The notes beneath the pieces were generated by a model. It was given only the letters and a program-made list of their open reading frames with translations. It did not search any database and had not been told where the DNA came from. Of a stretch of DNA of 64,000 nucleotides, positions 40,811 to 49,371 are shown one piece after another. Each line of letters begins with the position of its first letter. Position 1 is the stretch's first letter. Origin of the DNA: Fen-178 sp049516835 (lineage in GTDB: Bacteria; Acidobacteriota; Terriglobia; Bryobacterales; Bryobacteraceae); NCBI GenBank assembly GCA_049516835.1, contig JBEKSR010000013.1:27600-91599 (forward strand). The letters run 5' to 3'. A program made the translations under genes and the position numbers.

Positions 40811-40839
40811 TTGACAGCGCGGCGCTTCAATGCTATTTT
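40811..40839 (+). promoter_or_regulatory. Sigma-70 promoter with dyad for the blaI-like gene
   Basis: TTGACA (40811-40816), 17 bp, TATTTT (40834-40839). Just after it the perfect dyad TGCTGC-TTTT-GCAGCA covers 40850-40865, where a BlaI-type repressor could bind. Confidence 0.7.
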
Positions 40840-40872
40840 TACAACAGGATGCTGCTTTTGCAGCACATCGCC

Positions 40873-41268
40873 ATGAGGAGAGACCGACATCGCAATCTAA
40901 GCCGGCGCGAGCGGCAGATCATGGACATTCTCTACCAGCGCGGGCGCGCCAGCGCTTCCGAGATTCATGCGGCCTTGCCGGACGCTCCCAGCTACTCGGC
41001 GGTGCGCGCCAAGCTGCGCGTGCTGGAGGAGAAGGGCCACGTCCGGCACGCAGAGGAATCGCTGCGGTACGTGTACCTGCCGACGGTGGCGCGCGAGACG
41101 GCGCGGCGTTCGGCGCTGCGGCACATGCTCTCGACCTTCTTTGAAGGCTCGGTGGAGCAGGCCGTGGCGGCGCTGCTGGATCTTTCGGCCGCCAATCTCT
41201 CGGAGCAAGACCTGGAGCGTATTTCAAGCCTGATCGAAGAGGCCAAGAAGGAAGGAGCAAATTCATGA
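40873..41268 (+). CDS. BlaI/MecI-family repressor
   Basis: A 131-residue winged-helix repressor: NLSRRERQIMDILYQRGRAS, EIHAALPDAPSYSAVRAKLR, and the wing ESLRYVYLPTVARE. The C-terminal half (AVAALLDLSAANLSEQDLER) mediates dimerisation. Such regulators are inactivated by a BlaR1 protease, whose gene follows with a 4-base overlap. ATG 40873 is preferred because ATG 40849 lies at the predicted transcription start and before the dyad; neither has a good ribosome site. Confidence 0.88.
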   Translation: MRRDRHRNLSRRERQIMDILYQRGRASASEIHAALPDAPSYSAVRAKLRVLEEKGHVRHAEESLRYVYLPTVARETARRSALRHMLSTFFEGSVEQAVAALLDLSAANLSEQDLERISSLIEEAKKEGANS

Positions 41269-42356
41269 CGTGGGTGGAGTTGCTGGCGCAGAGCGCCTGG
41301 AGAGGAAGCATCGTTCTGGCGGCGGCCTTTACCGCGGCGGCGGCTGCGCGGTTTCTGCTGGGGGCGGGGCGCGCGTCGTGGATGGCGCCGCGCGCGGCGG
41401 AGGCTCGGCACGCGGGCGCCATACTGGAAGATCTGCGGCGCGCGCTGGGGATTCGCCGGCCGGTCCGAGCTCTGGAAAGCGCCGACGCTTCCATGCCGCT
41501 GACCTGGGGCATCCTGCGTCCCGCGGTGCTGCTGCCGGAAGGGTCTCGGGAATGGCCGCCGGCGCGGCTGCGCACCGTGATGGCCGCGCGGCAGCTTCGC
41601 AAGGAGCGCGAGCGGGCTTGCGACGACGCGGTGTTGAGCCGGCGGGCGGCGATCGCCATCGCGTCCGCAGCACTGGCGGTGCTGCTGCCGGTAGCTGCCA
41701 TTACGGCGCAAGCGCAAGCCGCGCGCGGATCCGTGGTGGGCGTGGTGCAAGACCCCAGCGGCGCACACGTCCCCAATTGTCAGGTGACCGCCAGGAACCT
41801 GGACGGTCCCAATCAGGAAGTCACACGCGCCAACGCTGCCGGCGAGTACCGCTTCACCGCCCTCCCGCCGGGACGCTACGCTCTGGAAATCCGCTCGGCG
41901 GGTTTCGCGATCTTCAAAGCGGAGGTCGCGGTGGAGGCCGGGAAAGCGGCGCGGGTGGATGCCGCGCTCAGTATTGGCCAAGTCTCGGAGACCGTGGTGG
42001 TGAAAGGCCAGAAGCCAGCGGCAGTCCCGCCCATGACCCAGCCCATGGCCGGCGCGCCGCAGCGGATCAGGGTGGGCGGCAACGTGCAGGCCACCAAGCT
42101 CATCAGCATGGCCAAGCCGGAATATCCCGCGGAGCTTCAGCAGCTCGGCATTGAGGGCGCGGTGGTCATGCGGGCTATTATTTCCAAGACCGGGGAACTG
42201 CTCCACCTGGAAGCCATCAGCACGGATGTGGACGCCCGGCTGGTCAAAGCCGCATTGGATGCCGTGCGCACGTGGAAATACCAGCCCACGCTGCTGAATG
42301 GACAGCCGGTGGAGGTGGTGACCACGATTACGATAGATTTTCAGTTGGGGCAGTAG
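41265..42356 (+). CDS. Internally deleted BlaR1-like protein fused to carboxypeptidase-regulatory and TonB domains
   Basis: A 363-residue protein. Residues 1-130 are a shrunken M56 (BlaR1) domain: one N-terminal helix, then SADASMPLTWGILRPAVLLP and RLRTVMAARQLRKERERACD. In normal relatives the latter joint holds the zinc motif HExxH and two helices, missing here. A transmembrane segment (IAIASAALAVLLPVAAI) precedes a CarboxypepD_reg domain (VVGVVQDPSGAHVPNC) and a TonB-like C-terminus (AKPEYPAELQQLGIEGAVVM). It probably senses or binds but cannot cut the repressor. Confidence 0.8.
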   Translation: MTWVELLAQSAWRGSIVLAAAFTAAAAARFLLGAGRASWMAPRAAEARHAGAILEDLRRALGIRRPVRALESADASMPLTWGILRPAVLLPEGSREWPPARLRTVMAARQLRKERERACDDAVLSRRAAIAIASAALAVLLPVAAITAQAQAARGSVVGVVQDPSGAHVPNCQVTARNLDGPNQEVTRANAAGEYRFTALPPGRYALEIRSAGFAIFKAEVAVEAGKAARVDAALSIGQVSETVVVKGQKPAAVPPMTQPMAGAPQRIRVGGNVQATKLISMAKPEYPAELQQLGIEGAVVMRAIISKTGELLHLEAISTDVDARLVKAALDAVRTWKYQPTLLNGQPVEVVTTITIDFQLGQ

Positions 42357-42366
42357 GAGGCACCGC

Positions 42367-42900
42367 ATGAAGACGCTATTACTGGCACTGGTTCTGGGCG
42401 CGCTGACTTTGCACGCCCAGGTAGATTCGCTGGAAGGACAGTGGCAAGGATACGACGGAGAATGGGGCCATGTTTCGCGACAACTCATCGCTTTAGCCGA
42501 AGCCATCCCGGCTGAAAAGCTCGCGTGGCGCCCGGGGCCTGGCGTGCGATCCACCAGCGAGGTCCTGATGCACATTGCGATTTCGAACCTCTACCTGCTG
42601 AGTGTTACAGGCCCCAAAATGCCGGCCGACCTCACGTCCCCGGACATGGAAAAGACTGTGACCGGGAAAGCGGAGGTTGTCAACTGGCTGAAGCGCTCGC
42701 TGGATGCCGTCAAGAGCGCTCGCGCGGGCCTCAAACCCGCCGATCTCCAGCGCAGAGTCAAGGTCGAGGGCAGAGATGCCACCGTGGATGGCATGTATCT
42801 CCGAATCATTATCCATGCCAACGAGCACATGGGGCAATTGGTGGCTTACGCACGCATGAACGGGATTGTGCCGCCGTGGTCGGAAGGCGGCGGAAAGTAG
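42367..42900 (+). CDS. Exported DinB-like protein
   Basis: A 177-residue four-helix protein with signal MKTLLLALVLGALTLHAQ. Metal-binding His residues sit in SEVLMHIAISNLY and in IHANEHMGQLVAYAR, the DinB pattern (two of the His in the last helix). DinB-fold proteins act as thiol-dependent transferases or have unknown roles. Secretion is unusual for the fold but common in Acidobacteria. Confidence 0.85.
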   Translation: MKTLLLALVLGALTLHAQVDSLEGQWQGYDGEWGHVSRQLIALAEAIPAEKLAWRPGPGVRSTSEVLMHIAISNLYLLSVTGPKMPADLTSPDMEKTVTGKAEVVNWLKRSLDAVKSARAGLKPADLQRRVKVEGRDATVDGMYLRIIIHANEHMGQLVAYARMNGIVPPWSEGGGK

Positions 42901-42903
42901 CGT

Positions 42904-43392
42904 ATGGCGGCTAACCCACTGGTGGCGGTGATTATGGGCAGCAAATCGGACTGGAAGATCATGCGCCAGGCCGCCGAGCTGCTCAAGGAATTTGGGATTG
43001 CCCACGAGTGCCGGGTGCTTTCGGCGCACCGGACGCCCGCCGAGACGGCGGAGTACGCGGGGCAGGCGGAATCGCGCGGCATCGAGGTGATTCTGGCGGC
43101 GGCGGGCGGAGCCGCGCACCTGGCCGGCGTGTGCGCGGCGCATACGCTGGTTCCGGTGCTGGGCGTTCCCATGGAGGGCGCGGCGCTCAAGGGTTTGGAT
43201 TCGCTGCTCTCGACGGTGCAGATGCCGGCCGGGATTCCGGTGGGCACCCTGGGGATCGGCGGGGCCGGGGCGCGCAACGCGGCGCTGCTGGCAGTCGCCA
43301 TTCTGGCCAACAGCCGTCCGGAACTGAGGGAGCGGCTGCGGCAGTTTCGCGCGAAGCAGAGCGAGAAGGTGCTGAGGGAGACGCTGCGGTAG
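42904..43392 (+). CDS. purE: N5-carboxyaminoimidazole ribonucleotide mutase
   Basis: A 162-residue class-I PurE that moves the carboxyl group to C4 of the imidazole ring in purine synthesis. All motifs are present: MGSKSDWKIM, VLSAHRTPAETAEY, AAAGGAAHLAGVCAAHT, VPVLGVPMEG and GGAGARNAALLAV. It follows the DinB-like gene by 3 bp. No purK is nearby. Confidence 0.96.
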   Translation: MAANPLVAVIMGSKSDWKIMRQAAELLKEFGIAHECRVLSAHRTPAETAEYAGQAESRGIEVILAAAGGAAHLAGVCAAHTLVPVLGVPMEGAALKGLDSLLSTVQMPAGIPVGTLGIGGAGARNAALLAVAILANSRPELRERLRQFRAKQSEKVLRETLR

Positions 43393-43393
43393 G

Positions 43394-43465
43394 AAAACCT
43401 CCGCTTGGCGCGGGGAAAAGAACCCTCCGCTTGGCGCGGGAAAAGAACCCTCCGCTTGGCGCGGG
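43394..43465. repeat. Three tandem copies of a ~25-bp unit after purE
   Basis: Unit CCCTCCGCTTGGCGCGGG plus A-rich spacer AAAAGAA, present as one slightly shorter and two identical copies. It starts two bases after the purE stop. Confidence 0.85.
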
Positions 43466-43478
43466 AAAAAAACCGGGG

Positions 43479-43553
43479 GACAGACGGATCTGTCCGCGCG
43501 GCGCCAAAGGCGAGCGCCTTGGGACAGATTCGTCAGTCCGCGGGTTTTTTTAA
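43479..43553. repeat. GGACAGACGGATCTGTCC-type repeat with T-run
   Basis: GGACAGA-CGGA-TCTGTCC forms a 7-bp hairpin; GGGACAGATTCG and CAGTCCGCGGG follow and the segment ends in a run of seven T. It resembles a degraded member of the CAGACACCCGCG family. Weak terminator activity for purE is possible. Confidence 0.5.
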
Positions 43554-43566
43554 TAAGATAGGGATC

Positions 43567-45105
43567 ATGTACATCACCAGACGAAGCGCAATGGGACTAT
43601 TGGCGGGCGCCATTCCCGCCGCCAGGCGCGCGGTGGCGCAGCAGGCCGCCGGCCTCGAAATCCAGAAAGGCCCGTTCGTGGGCACGCGTGACTCTCTTAA
43701 GGCTTACCGCGTCCCGGAGTGGTTCCGCGACGCCAAGTTCGGCATCTGGGCGCATTGGGGGCCGCAATCCGCGCCCGAGCAGGGCGATTGGTACGCCCGC
43801 AGGATGTACATCGAGGGCGACCGCACTTACAAGTGGCACCTGGAGCACTTCGGCCATCCGTCCAAGGTGGGGTTCAAGGATGTGATTCCCACGTTCAAGG
43901 GCGAGAAGTTCGATCCCGAACACCTGATGGATCTCTACCAGAAGGCCGGGGCGAAGTACTTCTTCAGCATGGGGGTGCACCACGACAACTTCGACATGTG
44001 GAACTCGAAGCATACGCGCTGGAACGCGGTGAACATGGGTCCGAAGAAGGACGTCGTGGGGCTGTTCCGCAAGGCCGCGCTCAAACGGAGAATGAAGTTC
44101 GGCGTGAGCGAGCACCTGTGGATCAGCTACAAGTGGTTCGGGGTGAGCCACGACTCCGACAAGACCGGCGAGTACGCCGGCGTCCCGTACGACGGCAACG
44201 ATCCCAAGAACTTCGACCTCTATCACGACCTGCCCAAAGATTATCCGGCCCAGTTTTCGTGGGACGACAAGGGCATACCGGACTCATGGAAGCGCCACTG
44301 GTTCGACCGCATCAAGGACCTGGTGGACAACTACCAGCCGGATATCCTGTACACCGACGGCGCGCTCCCGTTCGAGGAATACGGCCTCCACCTTCTGGCG
44401 CACCTGTACAACGACAGCGCCCGCCGGCATGGCGGCAAAGTGGAAGCGGTCTACAACAGCAAGCTGAAAGAGGACTGCGCCGAAGGCACGTGCGTGCTGG
44501 ATTTCGAGCGCGGGCTGGCGGACGCCATTGCGCCCAACCCCTGGCAGACCGACACGTGCATCGGCAACTGGCACTACCAGCGCGACGTTAAATACAAGAC
44601 ACCCAAGACGGTGATCGACATGCTGGTGGATATCGTGAGCCGGAACGGCAACCTGCTGCTGAACTTCCCGCTGCCGGGGAGCGGCGAGCTGGACGACAGG
44701 GAATTGGCCATTCTCGCCGAGATCACCAAGTGGATGGCGGTGAACAGCGAAGGCATCTATGCCACGCGCCCGTGGAAGATCTTCGGCGAAGGCCCCGGCA
44801 CAAAGGTGAAGGGCACGGGGCGGTTCAACGAGAACGGCCGCAAGGATCTTACCGCGGAGGACGTCCGCTTCACCACCAAGGGCAAGACGCTGTACGCTTT
44901 TCTGATGGGCTGGCCGGGGAAGGAAGCGGTGGTCGCGCCGCTGGCGACCAAGGGACAACTGGACGTCGGCAAGATCCGCAACGTGGAGCTGCTGGGGCAC
45001 AAGGGCAAGCTGAAGTGGACGCAGGAGGAAGGCGGTCTGAAGGTCGAGATGCCCGAGGAGAAGCCCAGCGAGCATGCGGTCACGCTGAAGGTGGCGTTGG
45101 CGTAG
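43567..45105 (+). CDS. Secreted alpha-L-fucosidase, GH29
   Basis: A 512-residue enzyme that releases alpha-L-fucose. A Tat-like signal (MYITRRSAMGLLAGAIPAA) precedes the barrel: VPEWFRDAKFGIWAHWGPQS, MGVHHDNFDMWNSK, and the nucleophile Asp264 in ILYTDGALPF. The C-terminal ~120 residues form a beta domain. ATG 43567 is used because the frame upstream to 43405 translates only repeats. With the neighbouring sialidase-like and GH2 genes it suggests use of host-type or polysaccharide glycans. Confidence 0.94.
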   Translation: MYITRRSAMGLLAGAIPAARRAVAQQAAGLEIQKGPFVGTRDSLKAYRVPEWFRDAKFGIWAHWGPQSAPEQGDWYARRMYIEGDRTYKWHLEHFGHPSKVGFKDVIPTFKGEKFDPEHLMDLYQKAGAKYFFSMGVHHDNFDMWNSKHTRWNAVNMGPKKDVVGLFRKAALKRRMKFGVSEHLWISYKWFGVSHDSDKTGEYAGVPYDGNDPKNFDLYHDLPKDYPAQFSWDDKGIPDSWKRHWFDRIKDLVDNYQPDILYTDGALPFEEYGLHLLAHLYNDSARRHGGKVEAVYNSKLKEDCAEGTCVLDFERGLADAIAPNPWQTDTCIGNWHYQRDVKYKTPKTVIDMLVDIVSRNGNLLLNFPLPGSGELDDRELAILAEITKWMAVNSEGIYATRPWKIFGEGPGTKVKGTGRFNENGRKDLTAEDVRFTTKGKTLYAFLMGWPGKEAVVAPLATKGQLDVGKIRNVELLGHKGKLKWTQEEGGLKVEMPEEKPSEHAVTLKVALA

Positions 45106-45111
45106 TGCGAG

Positions 45112-45136
45112 GGCAGGCGGCACCGCCTGCCCCACC
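45112..45136. repeat. GGCAGGCGG 25-bp repeat, copy 3
   Basis: Lies between the fucosidase and sialidase-like genes; its last base is the first base of the minus-strand stop triplet of the latter. Confidence 0.9.
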
Positions 45137-46185
45137 TACTGCGGGACGTTCCGGAGCGGCCAGTTCACGTACTTGATGTGCAGACGGCGCCACGTGTAGG
45201 TGATGTGGAGGCTGCCATCGGCGCCCTGAATCATGGCGGGGTACGAATACTGGCCCGGCTCGGTCTCAAGCGCATGAAACTGGGTCCAGTGCTCGCCATC
45301 GCGGCTCACCGCCAGGTTGAGCGGCGTGCGGCCCTCGGTGGTGTGGTTGTAGACCATCACGAAACGCCCGTCTTTCAGCCGCACCACGTCGATGCCGGAA
45401 TTGGGATTGGGCAGATCGGTCGGCCGCGCGGGGGTCCAGGAAATGCCCGCATCATAGGAATCGGACACGCAAATGCGCGCGATGGTGGGCGTGGACCGCG
45501 CGTAGAACCGCAGGTGTTTTCCGCGGATCTCGACCACGACCGGCTGAATGATCCCGTGCGTCTGGCCGGGCGGCAAACCGGAGGGCCGCGGCGGCGCGAT
45601 GGGCCCGTAGCGCTTCCACGTTTTTCCGTTGTCCGTGCTGCGCTCCACCCAGGCCGCCCAGGAGCTATAGCTTTCCACGGAGGTGCCGCTCACGATCACT
45701 CCGTTGGTCAAGACCAGCGGTTTAGCGCGGATGGGGCCGTACAGGCCGGCGGGCAGATGCTCCGGCGCCGACCATGTGCGCCCGTCATCGCGGCTGAAGA
45801 GCCGTCCCGCCGTCCAGGTCTGCGGAGAAGGCCCGAACTTGTAGTAGAGCCATAACAGGCCGTCGGCCGAGCGGAACAGCACCGGATTGTAGGTGGCGAT
45901 GTTGGGCTCGCGCACCAGTTCCACGGGAGCCTGCCAACGGCCGCCCTGCCTGCGCGCGCCCCAGATGGCCACGTCCGGCCTGCCTTCGGCGGCGCCGCCG
46001 AACCACGCCGCCATCAGTTCTCCGGGCCGTGTCTCGACGACGGTGGACGCATGGCAGGAGGCCGTCGGCATGGGATCGGCGATGAATTCGGAAGTCTGGG
46101 CGAGGAGAGCGACGGGAAGGAAGAGGCGGGTTGCCAACCCGCCGCAGGCTGCCAGCCTGCCCCACAAGTGTAGAGCGGATTTCAT
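45136..46185 (-). CDS. Secreted sialidase-like (BNR repeat) protein
   Basis: A 349-residue six-bladed beta-propeller candidate with Asp-box-type repeats: FSRDDGRTWSAPEHL, RSTDNGKTWKRYGP, SDSYDAGISWTPAR, VSRDGEHWTQF. TASCHASTVVETRPGELMAA and AWFGGAAEGRPDVAIW match the BNR_2 exo-sialidase group. Substrate could be sialic acid or another uronic/keto sugar. The first 30 residues serve as signal peptide but are encoded by a repeat-like sequence (CCGCAGGCTGCCAGCCTGCC). Confidence 0.85.
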   Translation of the reverse strand: MKSALHLWGRLAACGGLATRLFLPVALLAQTSEFIADPMPTASCHASTVVETRPGELMAAWFGGAAEGRPDVAIWGARRQGGRWQAPVELVREPNIATYNPVLFRSADGLLWLYYKFGPSPQTWTAGRLFSRDDGRTWSAPEHLPAGLYGPIRAKPLVLTNGVIVSGTSVESYSSWAAWVERSTDNGKTWKRYGPIAPPRPSGLPPGQTHGIIQPVVVEIRGKHLRFYARSTPTIARICVSDSYDAGISWTPARPTDLPNPNSGIDVVRLKDGRFVMVYNHTTEGRTPLNLAVSRDGEHWTQFHALETEPGQYSYPAMIQGADGSLHITYTWRRLHIKYVNWPLRNVPQ

Positions 46186-46257
46186 GGTGTGTGCACCACG
46201 ATATCACATTGGGCCAGATTTCCGGCCTCAAAACGGAAATGCGTACCAGGAGTTAGA

Positions 46258-46536
46258 ATGAAGGTCATGGGGAATTGGCAAGAGCGCATCAGCGTCAATC
46301 CGGCGATCTGCCACGGCAAGGCTTGCATCCGAGGCACGCGAGTCATGGTGTCCGTGATTCTGGATAACGTTGCCGCGGGCGCGTCGCATCAGGAGATCCT
46401 TGCCAGCTACCCATCTCTGAGAAATCCCGACATTGACGCGGCTCTCGCTTATGCGGGTTGCGGCACGAGCGGCTCTGTTGACATCGCTGGCGCTGGGGGC
46501 CATAGTCGAATCAGGTGCACCGCTGTCTCCCTCTAG
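46258..46536 (+). CDS. DUF433 protein with altered C-terminus
   Basis: A 92-residue protein: WQERISVNPAICHGKACIRG, TRVMVSVILDNVAAGASHQE and SYPSLRNPDIDAALAYA are a textbook DUF433, a DNA-binding antitoxin-like family usually followed by a DUF5615 PIN-like toxin. After AALAYA the normal ending is replaced by Gly/Ser-rich sequence, probably by a frameshift, and no toxin gene follows. AGGAG lies five bases before ATG 46258. Confidence 0.75.
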   Translation: MKVMGNWQERISVNPAICHGKACIRGTRVMVSVILDNVAAGASHQEILASYPSLRNPDIDAALAYAGCGTSGSVDIAGAGGHSRIRCTAVSL

Positions 46537-46643
46537 AGACAGAGGAACCGGGCTGCCTTTCGGCGAAGGACTCGTTTCGCCGCCCCTTTCCGGAGCGCCA
46601 AGGACGAATGACCCCCCTTGGCGGAAGGCGACTTCGTGCGACC

Positions 46644-48764
46644 TCAACCCTTTTTGAGCGCCGCGAGGATGCGCGCGGGAGTCATGGGCAGTTGCAGGAG
46701 GCGCGCGCCTACGGCGTCGTAGATGGCGTTGGCGACCACCGCGCCCATGGTGGTGATGGGCGGTTCGCCGCATCCCTGCGCGGGCAAGCCGGGGTTATCG
46801 ATGATGATGGTCTCGATCTTGGGCAGCCATGAGAAACGCGGGAGCTGGTAGCTGTCGAAGTTGCGGTCGAGCACTTCGCCGTCCTGGAAGCGCACTTCCT
46901 CGGTGAGGGAGTAGCCCAGGCCCATGGTGATGGAGCCCTCCATCTGCTGGCGCAAGCCGTCGGGATTGACGATGAGGCCCGCGTCCAGCGCGGTGACCAC
47001 CCGCTTGACCTGCACGCTCCCGCTGCTCTTGTCGACGGCCAACTCCGCCATGGTGGCGACGTAGGTGTTCGAATAAATGCCGCAGGCGACGCCGACGCCG
47101 CGTCCGCTGGGGGTCTTTGCGGGCTTCCAGGCAAACTGTTTGGCGACGGTTTCGAGGGCGCGGCGCATGCGCGGGTCGGTGAGATGGCTGAGGCGGAACT
47201 CGAGCGGGTCCACGCCGGCCTTGGCCGCCAGAATGTCGATGTGCGATTCGCGCGCGAACGTGTTGGTGTTGGCCGAGGGCGCGCGCCAGGGACCAATGCC
47301 GAACGGGTGCATGCCCGGAGGGTTCCCGCCTTGCCAGCCGCCGGCCGCGACGGTGTGATGGTTGGGGATGTCGTAGAAGGGCGTCGCCTCGCGCTCGCCG
47401 GCCGCGTAGACTTTGGCATCCCAGAAAGCGATCTTTCCGGCGGCGGTCAGGCCGGAGCGGATCTTCACCACGGCGGCCGGGCGGAAGGTATCGAAGAAGA
47501 ACTCCTCGGCGCGGTCCCACACGACTTGGACCGGTTTGCCGGCGGCCTTCGCCAGGCGCGCGGCTTCGACGGCCTGCGGCGCTCCGCTCTTCCCGCCAAA
47601 GCCACCGCCTACGAATGGGGTGACGATATGCACGTTCTCCTGCTGGATGCCGAGGGCCTGCGCCACCGCGGGCTTCACGGAGAAGGGCGCCTGTGTGCTG
47701 GCCCACACGGTGGCCTTGCCGTTCTCGACGGAGGCGATGGCGGAGTGGGTTTCCATGGACGCGTGCGCCACGTAGCTGTTGAGATAGGTCTCGTCGACGA
47801 TGGCGGTCGAGAGTTTTTCGCCTTCCGCAATGCTTCCACCTTGGCCCACCACCTGGGGTTGCGGCGCAGTTTTGAGCAGGTGGTCGAAGATGGTCTTGTC
47901 GTCCAGGCCGGTGCGCGGGCGGTCGAATTGCGCCTTGATAAGGCCCAGCGCCTGTTCGGCCAGGTCGCGCCGCTCGTGGAGCACGGCAATCAGGTCGCCA
48001 TCCCGCACCACGCGTGCGCCGGGCACTTTCTCGGCGGCGCTCGTGTCAACGCTTTTCAGGGTTGCGCCGTGCGCGGGGAGCCTGAGAATCCGCGCGTGGA
48101 GCATCCCGGGAAGAGCGATGTCGCCGGCGTACATGGCCTTGCCAGTGACCTTTTCGAGAGCATCCTTGCGGCGAGGCGATTTGCCGATGATAGTGAAAGC
48201 CGCCACGGGCTTCACCGGCACTTTCTCGATATGCCGTTCGATGCGCTTGCCCTCAACCAGTTGCGCATAGGTGACGCGCTTGCCCGGCGCCAGGGGGTCG
48301 GTGATGACGCCGGCCTTCGCCTGGAGACGATCGGGCGGGGCGTGGAACTGTTCGGCGGCCATTTGGATGAGGACCGCCCTGGCCTCGGCTCCGGCCGCGC
48401 GCACGACGGGGCCTAACATGCGGATGCACATGGAGCCGAAGGTGCCCATGTCGTAGGGGCAGCGGTCGGTGTCGCCCATGACCATGTCCACGGAATCGAA
48501 GGGGACGTCCAACTCCTCGGCGAGGAGTTGCGCCAGCGCGGTCATGGAACCCTGGCCCAGTTCGACCTTGCCAACGAGACAGGTGACGCGGCCATCGGCG
48601 CCGATGCGAAGGTAGGCGTTGAAGTCGGTGGGACCGGCCTGGCGGCCGGGGAACCGCGCCGGCTCCTGGAAGGCGTCGAGGTCAGCCCTGAAGAATACGA
48701 AGAGGCCGGAGCCGGCCACGGCGAAGAAACCGCGGCGGCTCAGATTGGAATTGTCGGGTCTCAC
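46644..48764 (-). CDS. Molybdopterin-binding large subunit of an aldehyde/isoquinoline-type oxidoreductase
   Basis: A 706-residue subunit of the xanthine oxidase family. After a Tat signal (SNLSRRGFFAVAGSGLFVFF) come VGKVELGQGSMTALAQLLAE, the FVGGGFGGKSG cofactor loop, GIGPWRAPSANTNTFARESH and the catalytic Glu in QGCGEPPITTMGAV. It hydroxylates N-heterocycles or aldehydes in the periplasm together with the 2Fe-2S subunit, which overlaps it by 4 bases. GTG 48764 has AGGAGG upstream. Confidence 0.93.
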   Translation of the reverse strand: MRPDNSNLSRRGFFAVAGSGLFVFFRADLDAFQEPARFPGRQAGPTDFNAYLRIGADGRVTCLVGKVELGQGSMTALAQLLAEELDVPFDSVDMVMGDTDRCPYDMGTFGSMCIRMLGPVVRAAGAEARAVLIQMAAEQFHAPPDRLQAKAGVITDPLAPGKRVTYAQLVEGKRIERHIEKVPVKPVAAFTIIGKSPRRKDALEKVTGKAMYAGDIALPGMLHARILRLPAHGATLKSVDTSAAEKVPGARVVRDGDLIAVLHERRDLAEQALGLIKAQFDRPRTGLDDKTIFDHLLKTAPQPQVVGQGGSIAEGEKLSTAIVDETYLNSYVAHASMETHSAIASVENGKATVWASTQAPFSVKPAVAQALGIQQENVHIVTPFVGGGFGGKSGAPQAVEAARLAKAAGKPVQVVWDRAEEFFFDTFRPAAVVKIRSGLTAAGKIAFWDAKVYAAGEREATPFYDIPNHHTVAAGGWQGGNPPGMHPFGIGPWRAPSANTNTFARESHIDILAAKAGVDPLEFRLSHLTDPRMRRALETVAKQFAWKPAKTPSGRGVGVACGIYSNTYVATMAELAVDKSSGSVQVKRVVTALDAGLIVNPDGLRQQMEGSITMGLGYSLTEEVRFQDGEVLDRNFDSYQLPRFSWLPKIETIIIDNPGLPAQGCGEPPITTMGAVVANAIYDAVGARLLQLPMTPARILAALKKG

Positions 48765-49240
48765 AGCGCACCTCCTTTCACCGCGCCCGCGGCTTCCTGG
48801 ATGGCCTCGACGATGCGAACGTGCGCGCCGCAGCGGCACAAGTTATCCTCCATGTGCTGGAGGATCTCGGCGCGCGTGGGCTTGGGCGTCTTGAGCAGCA
48901 GCGCGTAGGCGTTGACGAGCATCCCCGACGTGCAGTAGCCGCACTGAAACGCGTGATGCTTCAGGAAGGCTTCCTGGATGGGGTGAAGCTTGTCCCCGTT
49001 GCCCAGACCCTCGATGGTGACGACGCGCTTGCCGGCAATGTCCTTGACGGGGACGGAGCAGGACCTGACGGCCTGCTGGTCCACGACGACGGTGCAAGCG
49101 CCGCACAGGCCCTCGCCGCAACCGAACTTGGCGCCGGTGAGGCCGAGATCCGAGCGCAGCACCCACAACAACATGCGCTCGTCATCGGTGGTCACGCGCG
49201 CCGGCTTGCCGTTGAGCGTGAATGAAATGGTTCGCTGCAT
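48761..49240 (-). CDS. 2Fe-2S subunit of the molybdenum hydroxylase
   Basis: A 159-residue electron-transfer subunit with two clusters: CGEGLCGACTVVVD plus RSC for the plant-type cluster, and CGYCTSGM with NLCRCGAH for the second. It lacks the FAD subunit, as in isoquinoline 1-oxidoreductase, which uses cytochromes. First gene of the pair. Confidence 0.95.
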   Translation of the reverse strand: MQRTISFTLNGKPARVTTDDERMLLWVLRSDLGLTGAKFGCGEGLCGACTVVVDQQAVRSCSVPVKDIAGKRVVTIEGLGNGDKLHPIQEAFLKHHAFQCGYCTSGMLVNAYALLLKTPKPTRAEILQHMEDNLCRCGAHVRIVEAIQEAAGAVKGGAL

Positions 49241-49296
49241 GGGAACCTCCCGGAGAACGAATTCGAGTATTCGCCCCGGTTATATCATATCCGGTT

Positions 49297-49321
49297 GGCA
49301 GGCGGCACCGCCTGCCCCACC
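49297..49321. repeat. GGCAGGCGG 25-bp repeat, copy 4
   Basis: In the divergent gap between the 2Fe-2S gene and the GH2 gene, directly followed by the CAGGCTGTAC tandem repeat. Confidence 0.9.
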
Positions 49322-49350
49322 AGGCTGTACCAGGCTGTACCAGGCTGCAC
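49321..49350. repeat. Three tandem copies of a 10-bp unit
   Basis: CAGGCTGTAC twice and CAGGCTGCAC once, in the 5' region of the GH2 gene. Confidence 0.85.
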
Positions 49351-49371
49351 CCGTTGACGGATAATTCGGAG

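Noticed and set aside
43394..43465. Three 25-bp repeats considered as a CRISPR array
   Set aside because: Units are joined directly with no unique spacers and no cas genes are present.
39265..49321. Four copies of the GGCAGGCGG repeat considered as an array
   Set aside because: Copies are kilobases apart, lie between ordinary genes and have no spacers; they are dispersed REP-like repeats.
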